7,315 nucleotides of DNA from JAGVLN01 sp964515755 (GTDB lineage Bacteria; Pseudomonadota; Alphaproteobacteria; Rickettsiales; JABSSG01): the NCBI GenBank assembly GCA_964515755.1, contig CAZEVK010000050.1, positions 1 through 7,315 on the forward strand. Direction: 5' to 3'. The notes beneath the pieces were generated by a model. It saw only the letters and a list, made by a program, of their open reading frames with translations. It ran no database searches and was not told the DNA's origin. The position numbers and the translations under genes are program-made. The stretch's first letter is position 1. Each line of letters begins with the position of its first letter. Shown here piece after piece: positions 4,171-7,315 of the stretch.

Positions 4171-6606
4171 GGAAGGTTTAGAACCGCTACCTAGTTGTAA
4201 TTTTAAATTACTTAAAGGGCCATTCAGAGATACATTAAATCCATCAATATTACCTTCAGGATCAACATATGCAATACTGGTTATACTATTTAAAATATTC
4301 TCAGATAACTGAAAATTAAAGCCAGTTGCACCGCTTATATTATTATCTGTCTCAAAGCTAAGTTTATCTGACATAAATACACCACTCTTGATAGCAATAT
4401 CCCCACTAATTGTATTAAATAAAGTATTACCAGAACGAATATCTGTTTTTTTACCAACAGAAGATTTTGGAGATTTACCATATAAAGCTACTAAAGAACC
4501 AATATTAAAATCATCTATAAGCAAACTATTACTTTGCATTTTTATCTCGCCATTTAATTTAGTTGTAAGCTCTTTTAAAGAATCTCCACTTGAATTAAAA
4601 TTACCAATAATATTGGTATTACCTGAAAAATTACTATTTTTAAAAATACTATAGATAAGCTGATTAACGTCAGCATCAGTAAGAGAATATGAAAAATTAG
4701 CACTTAATGGAGCTAAAGATATATTGCCTAGAAACTGTAAGTAACCATTAAAAGCATTAGCGTTAAATTTCTCTATCTTTATTATACCGTCTTTAATTGA
4801 TGCCAAAAAATTAAAATTATTTGCTTCAAATAAATCATTAGTAATTTTTGCAAAATTTAGTTGAATATAGCCAGTAAATTTATCAAACCTAAATACTTCA
4901 AACTTCCTCTCACTCCTAGCAGCTAAATCAACCTGCTGCCCAGAATCATTATCTTTGACCTCTGTAAAGGAAGAGAGATATTTTAGAAAATTACTATCAA
5001 ATAGATCTCCTTTTAAATCTACTGCAATAACTGGCTTAACACCACTTACATCAATAGACATATCACCTGAAAATTTCATCAAATCAGATTTAATCTTAAT
5101 GCCATTCAACTCCACAAAATTTGGTCTTAAAACAGCTTCACAATTAAGCTGATTTAAAATGGTACTATCAACTGACACATTATTAAATTGTAAATCACTA
5201 TCATGAGTAATTTCTACTGATTTTAATTTAATTAATTGTTTAACAAAGTCTGCCTGATTTGATTTTTTTACCAAGTTACTTAGAATTTGAGTATTTATTA
5301 TAGATTTTTTATCTATATTAAAATTACTGAAGCTAAAATCTGAATGAACGATTTTCTGAAGATCATAATTTGAATAGAACCAATCACCGGTAATTAATCC
5401 GTCCCCGCCCGTAAAGTTAATATCGGAAAGAGAAGTAAGAATCGGAGTAACTATAATCTTAGCAGTAGCAGACATAGAAATATTATTCTGCAATTGAATT
5501 ACATCTAAATTATTATCAATATAGCGGGTTAATTGCTTTAAATCTTTACTATCAACGCCAACTTTCCCAGTAAATATTGGACGATATTTATTGGAGCTAA
5601 TAGTACCAGAAGCTGCGATATTAGAGTCTCCAGAAAGAGAAAAATTAAGCTTATTGACCAGAAAATCATTAGCCTGTGATTTAACTTCTAAAAGAAAATT
5701 TTTTATATCTATACCATTTAATATAATTTCAATACCAGAAATCTTTGCCTGAAACACATTATCTGAATTATATTGACTAAGCATATTTTGTATTAGAGTG
5801 GCAAAGTTAATCTTTATAATTTTAAGAGCTTCACCGTTAGTAGTAGGATCAATAATTTTATCAAAATCTAAACGATTAATCCCTGCATCTATAATTAGAG
5901 TTGGACTGTTATCATTATTGAAATCAAGTCCAAATAGCATATCAATATTTTTAGACTTAACTACAGCATTATTAATAGTGAGCTTATTATCTTGATAAAC
6001 ATAATCTCCATTAAAGGCTAAAGTTTCTACATTTTTAGAATTAAAAGCTACATCATTAGTTATAACCTCAAAAAATTTAGCAATATTAGGGAAATTACAT
6101 GAAAAACTACCTTCTAGTATTCCAGCTTGATCTTCTAGAAATTTATAATTACCCGAAATAAAAATATTGTATAAATCAGAATCAAACTTCAAATTATAAA
6201 CGACATTATTTTTGTCATTCAAATAATACTCTCCTGATACAGCTGTATTAATTTTATTCCTAATATTACCTGAAAACTTAACCTTATTTTCTTGATGATC
6301 GTAAGCAAAATGCAGGGAAACTCCTTCAAAAAAAACCTTTGAACCAAAGGGCAGAACATCAACAAACTCTAGATTTCCATGATGAATACTAATTGTTTTC
6401 TTATCTTTATTAAGTAATAACTCAAGCAAAGAATCATTTTTACTTCCATCGTTAGCAATAATCAGCGGGAATGGTAATAACTGTAGCGAAACCTTAGTGT
6501 CAGGACTATGAGAATCATATTCTGCTCTATCTTTGATATAGGCATATCCCAAATATCCTATACCCAACAAGACCAAAATAATTACTATACCTACTAACTT
6601 TCTCAT
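4168..6606 (-). CDS. AsmA-family envelope protein, inner-membrane anchored
   Basis: The 812-aa product starts with a short basic end (MRK) and one hydrophobic segment at about residues 4-24, which would anchor it in the inner membrane with the rest in the periplasm. The remainder is long runs of alternating beta-strand sequence with few charged clusters. The last 250 residues show the AsmA C-terminal pattern: FDKFTGYIQLNFAKI, then IKDGIIKIEKFNANAFNGYLQFLGNISL, then LNGEIKMQSNSLLIDDFNIG and a closing LNGPLSNLKLQLGSG. AsmA-like proteins (AsmA, YhdP, TamB, YicH) are thought to form bridge-like grooves carrying phospholipids to the outer membrane; this role is inferred from the family, and the subtype is not resolved. 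It is a single gene, convergent with rsmI and divergent from rimM. The Shine-Dalgarno is poor (GTGAG three bases before ATG). Composition is very AT-rich. I found no internal stop or frameshift. Confidence 0.82.
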   Translation of the reverse strand: MRKLVGIVIILVLLGIGYLGYAYIKDRAEYDSHSPDTKVSLQLLPFPLIIANDGSKNDSLLELLLNKDKKTISIHHGNLEFVDVLPFGSKVFFEGVSLHFAYDHQENKVKFSGNIRNKINTAVSGEYYLNDKNNVVYNLKFDSDLYNIFISGNYKFLEDQAGILEGSFSCNFPNIAKFFEVITNDVAFNSKNVETLAFNGDYVYQDNKLTINNAVVKSKNIDMLFGLDFNNDNSPTLIIDAGINRLDFDKIIDPTTNGEALKIIKINFATLIQNMLSQYNSDNVFQAKISGIEIILNGIDIKNFLLEVKSQANDFLVNKLNFSLSGDSNIAASGTISSNKYRPIFTGKVGVDSKDLKQLTRYIDNNLDVIQLQNNISMSATAKIIVTPILTSLSDINFTGGDGLITGDWFYSNYDLQKIVHSDFSFSNFNIDKKSIINTQILSNLVKKSNQADFVKQLIKLKSVEITHDSDLQFNNVSVDSTILNQLNCEAVLRPNFVELNGIKIKSDLMKFSGDMSIDVSGVKPVIAVDLKGDLFDSNFLKYLSSFTEVKDNDSGQQVDLAARSERKFEVFRFDKFTGYIQLNFAKITNDLFEANNFNFLASIKDGIIKIEKFNANAFNGYLQFLGNISLAPLSANFSYSLTDADVNQLIYSIFKNSNFSGNTNIIGNFNSSGDSLKELTTKLNGEIKMQSNSLLIDDFNIGSLVALYGKSPKSSVGKKTDIRSGNTLFNTISGDIAIKSGVFMSDKLSFETDNNISGATGFNFQLSENILNSITSIAYVDPEGNIDGFNVSLNGPLSNLKLQLGSGSKPS

Positions 6607-6635
6607 AAACTCACTATTAACTTTAAATCTATTGT

Positions 6636-6643
6636 ATTATAAT
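6636..6643. promoter_or_regulatory. Shared palindromic -10 element between the AsmA-like gene and rimM
   Basis: ATTATAAT is a palindrome containing a perfect TATAAT on the plus strand (6638-6643) and another on the minus strand (6641-6636). It lies in the 89-base divergent spacer and could start transcription both ways, with leaders of about 46 bases (rimM) and 22 bases (AsmA-like gene). The -35 matches are poor on both sides (for example TTAACT at 6617-6622 for rimM), so this is a candidate only. Confidence 0.4.
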
Positions 6644-6695
6644 GAAATGACAAACAATATTAAAGAGATAATTTGATTTATAGCTAAAGTACAAC

Positions 6696-7190
6696 ATGTA
6701 TGACAAACTAGTTAAAATTGGTGTAATAATTGCCGCGCACGGTATCGGAGGTTTGATCAAAATTAAATCCTTTACAGCTAACCCAGCAAATATAATTAGA
6801 TATGGAACTATCTATAATAATGCTCAGTCAAAAAAATTTGATATTAAAGTCGTTTCACAAAATGACACTATCTTATTAGCCAGAGTTAACGGCATTACAG
6901 ATAGAAATACTGCTGAAACTCTTATAGGTTCAGAACTTTATATAGAAAAAAAGAATCTTCCCGCTTTAGATGAGAATGAATATTATCACGATGATTTAAT
7001 AGGATTAAAGGTCTACGACCAAAATAATAATATGTATGGTACAATTGCAGCTTTACATAATTTTGGAGCCGGTGACATTATTGAAATTAAGTTATACAAC
7101 TCGCAAAATAAAGTCATGCATAGTTTTAAAAATGCTATATTTCCTAAAATTGATTTAGATAATAAAGTTATCACAATAAATATTTCTTAA
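6696..7190 (+). CDS. rimM: Ribosome maturation factor RimM
   Basis: RimM binds ribosomal protein S19 and helps assemble the head of the 30S subunit and process 16S rRNA. The 164-aa product has both family domains at normal length. The N-terminal barrel carries the signature GVIIAAHGIGGLIKIKSFT at about residues 9-27, matching the usual G-x-I-x-x-x-HG-x-x-G-x-x-x-VxSxT pattern, and RNTAETLIGSELYI at 70-83. The PRC-barrel domain opens with NEYYHDDLIG at 94-103 and includes LHNFGAGDIIEIKL, ending in IFPKIDLDNKVITINIS. The canonical YYxxDL motif is intact. The start at 6696 is the only in-frame ATG in this position; a second ATG four bases later is out of frame. No clear Shine-Dalgarno is seen. 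rimM often sits with rpsP, trmD and rplS; here it stands alone, with the AsmA-like gene divergent upstream and a tRNA gene with its own promoter downstream. Confidence 0.95.
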   Translation: MYDKLVKIGVIIAAHGIGGLIKIKSFTANPANIIRYGTIYNNAQSKKFDIKVVSQNDTILLARVNGITDRNTAETLIGSELYIEKKNLPALDENEYYHDDLIGLKVYDQNNNMYGTIAALHNFGAGDIIEIKLYNSQNKVMHSFKNAIFPKIDLDNKVITINIS

Positions 7191-7208
7191 AGTCTTTAAC
7201 ATTCTAGC

Positions 7209-7236
7209 TTGATAAAAAAAATAAATTACCTATAAT
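7209..7236 (+). promoter_or_regulatory. Promoter of the tRNA-Glu gene
   Basis: TTGATA (7209-7214, 5/6 match to the -35 box) and a perfect TATAAT -10 box (7231-7236) are separated by 16 bases. Transcription would start near 7243, a few bases before the mature tRNA 5' end at 7249. This is the best promoter in the window and fits a stable RNA gene. No terminator is seen between the rimM stop at 7190 and this promoter. Confidence 0.75.
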
Positions 7237-7248
7237 CTAACCTCAATT

Positions 7249-7315
7249 GGCTCCTTCGTCTAATGGTTAGGACACCACCCTTTCACGGTGGTAATACGGG
7301 TTCGAATCCCGTAGG
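7249..7315 (+). tRNA. tRNA-Glu (anticodon UUC), 3' end cut by the window edge
   Basis: The cloverleaf can be read directly. The 5' acceptor strand is GGCTCCT (7249-7255); the D arm closes with GTC/GAC (7258-7260 with 7271-7273). The anticodon stem CCACC/GGTGG (7275-7279 with 7287-7291) holds the loop CTTTCAC with anticodon TTC at 7282-7284. The T arm is ACGGG, TTCGAAT, CCCGT. Only AGG of the 3' acceptor strand is inside the window; four more acceptor bases and the discriminator lie beyond, and whether CCA is encoded cannot be seen. tRNA-Glu also supplies glutamyl groups for C5-pathway heme synthesis in some bacteria, but alphaproteobacteria generally use the C4 route. Confidence 0.97.

Noticed and set aside
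4388..4654. Plus-strand open frame of 88 codons inside the AsmA-like gene
   Set aside because: It lies antisense to a continuous 812-codon gene with a recognisable family pattern; the product resembles nothing known and no Shine-Dalgarno is present.
4955..5152. Plus-strand open frame of 65 codons inside the AsmA-like gene
   Set aside because: Antisense shadow of the AsmA-like gene with no supporting signals.
5798..5995. Plus-strand open frame of 65 codons inside the AsmA-like gene
   Set aside because: Antisense shadow; its hydrophobic look comes from complementing AT-rich beta-strand codons.

Overview
The window looks like a stretch of chromosome from an AT-rich alphaproteobacterium, most likely a member of the Rickettsiales. 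The main reasons are: a ChpT-type histidine phosphotransferase, which is an alphaproteobacterial CtrA-pathway protein; a RimM whose PRC domain carries the NFGAGDIIEI stretch I associate with rickettsial RimM; very AT-rich coding sequence with long AT-rich spacers; and a Rickettsiales-style outer-membrane beta-barrel protein. The genus cannot be decided from this sequence alone.

Left part (1-2104, all minus strand). The gene at 1117 down to the window edge encodes a tandem bacterial Ig-like (cadherin/VCBS-type) repeat protein with no Sec signal peptide. It is interrupted by 100 Ns at 241-340. The repeat register on both sides shows that the coding frame really continues through the gap to position 1, and that the placeholder is the wrong length (114 is predicted for one unit). 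Upstream lies a gene for a secreted outer-membrane beta-barrel protein (1388-2104). Both surface-protein genes have a perfect TTGACA -35 box upstream.

Middle part (2105-4167). A 328-base gene-free spacer holds the beta-barrel gene's promoter, a TTAA-N7-TTAA motif resembling a CtrA site, and a terminator-like hairpin. Then comes chpT (minus), divergent from rsmI (plus), which encodes the 16S rRNA C1402 2'-O-methyltransferase. rsmI converges on the next gene with only 73 bases between them.

Right part (4168-7315). A large AsmA-family membrane-anchored protein (812 aa, minus) is divergent from rimM (plus, 16S rRNA processing and 30S maturation). An 8-bp palindrome between them contains a TATAAT on both strands. 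A tRNA-Glu(UUC) gene with a good TTGATA-16-TATAAT promoter runs off the right edge, cut in the 3' acceptor strand.

Functionally this is a mix of translation housekeeping (rsmI, rimM, tRNA-Glu), cell-cycle phosphorelay (chpT) and envelope genes (AsmA-like, beta-barrel, Ig-repeat protein). I see no mobile element, CRISPR array or defence island. The least ordinary part is the repeat protein gene at the left edge and its control region.
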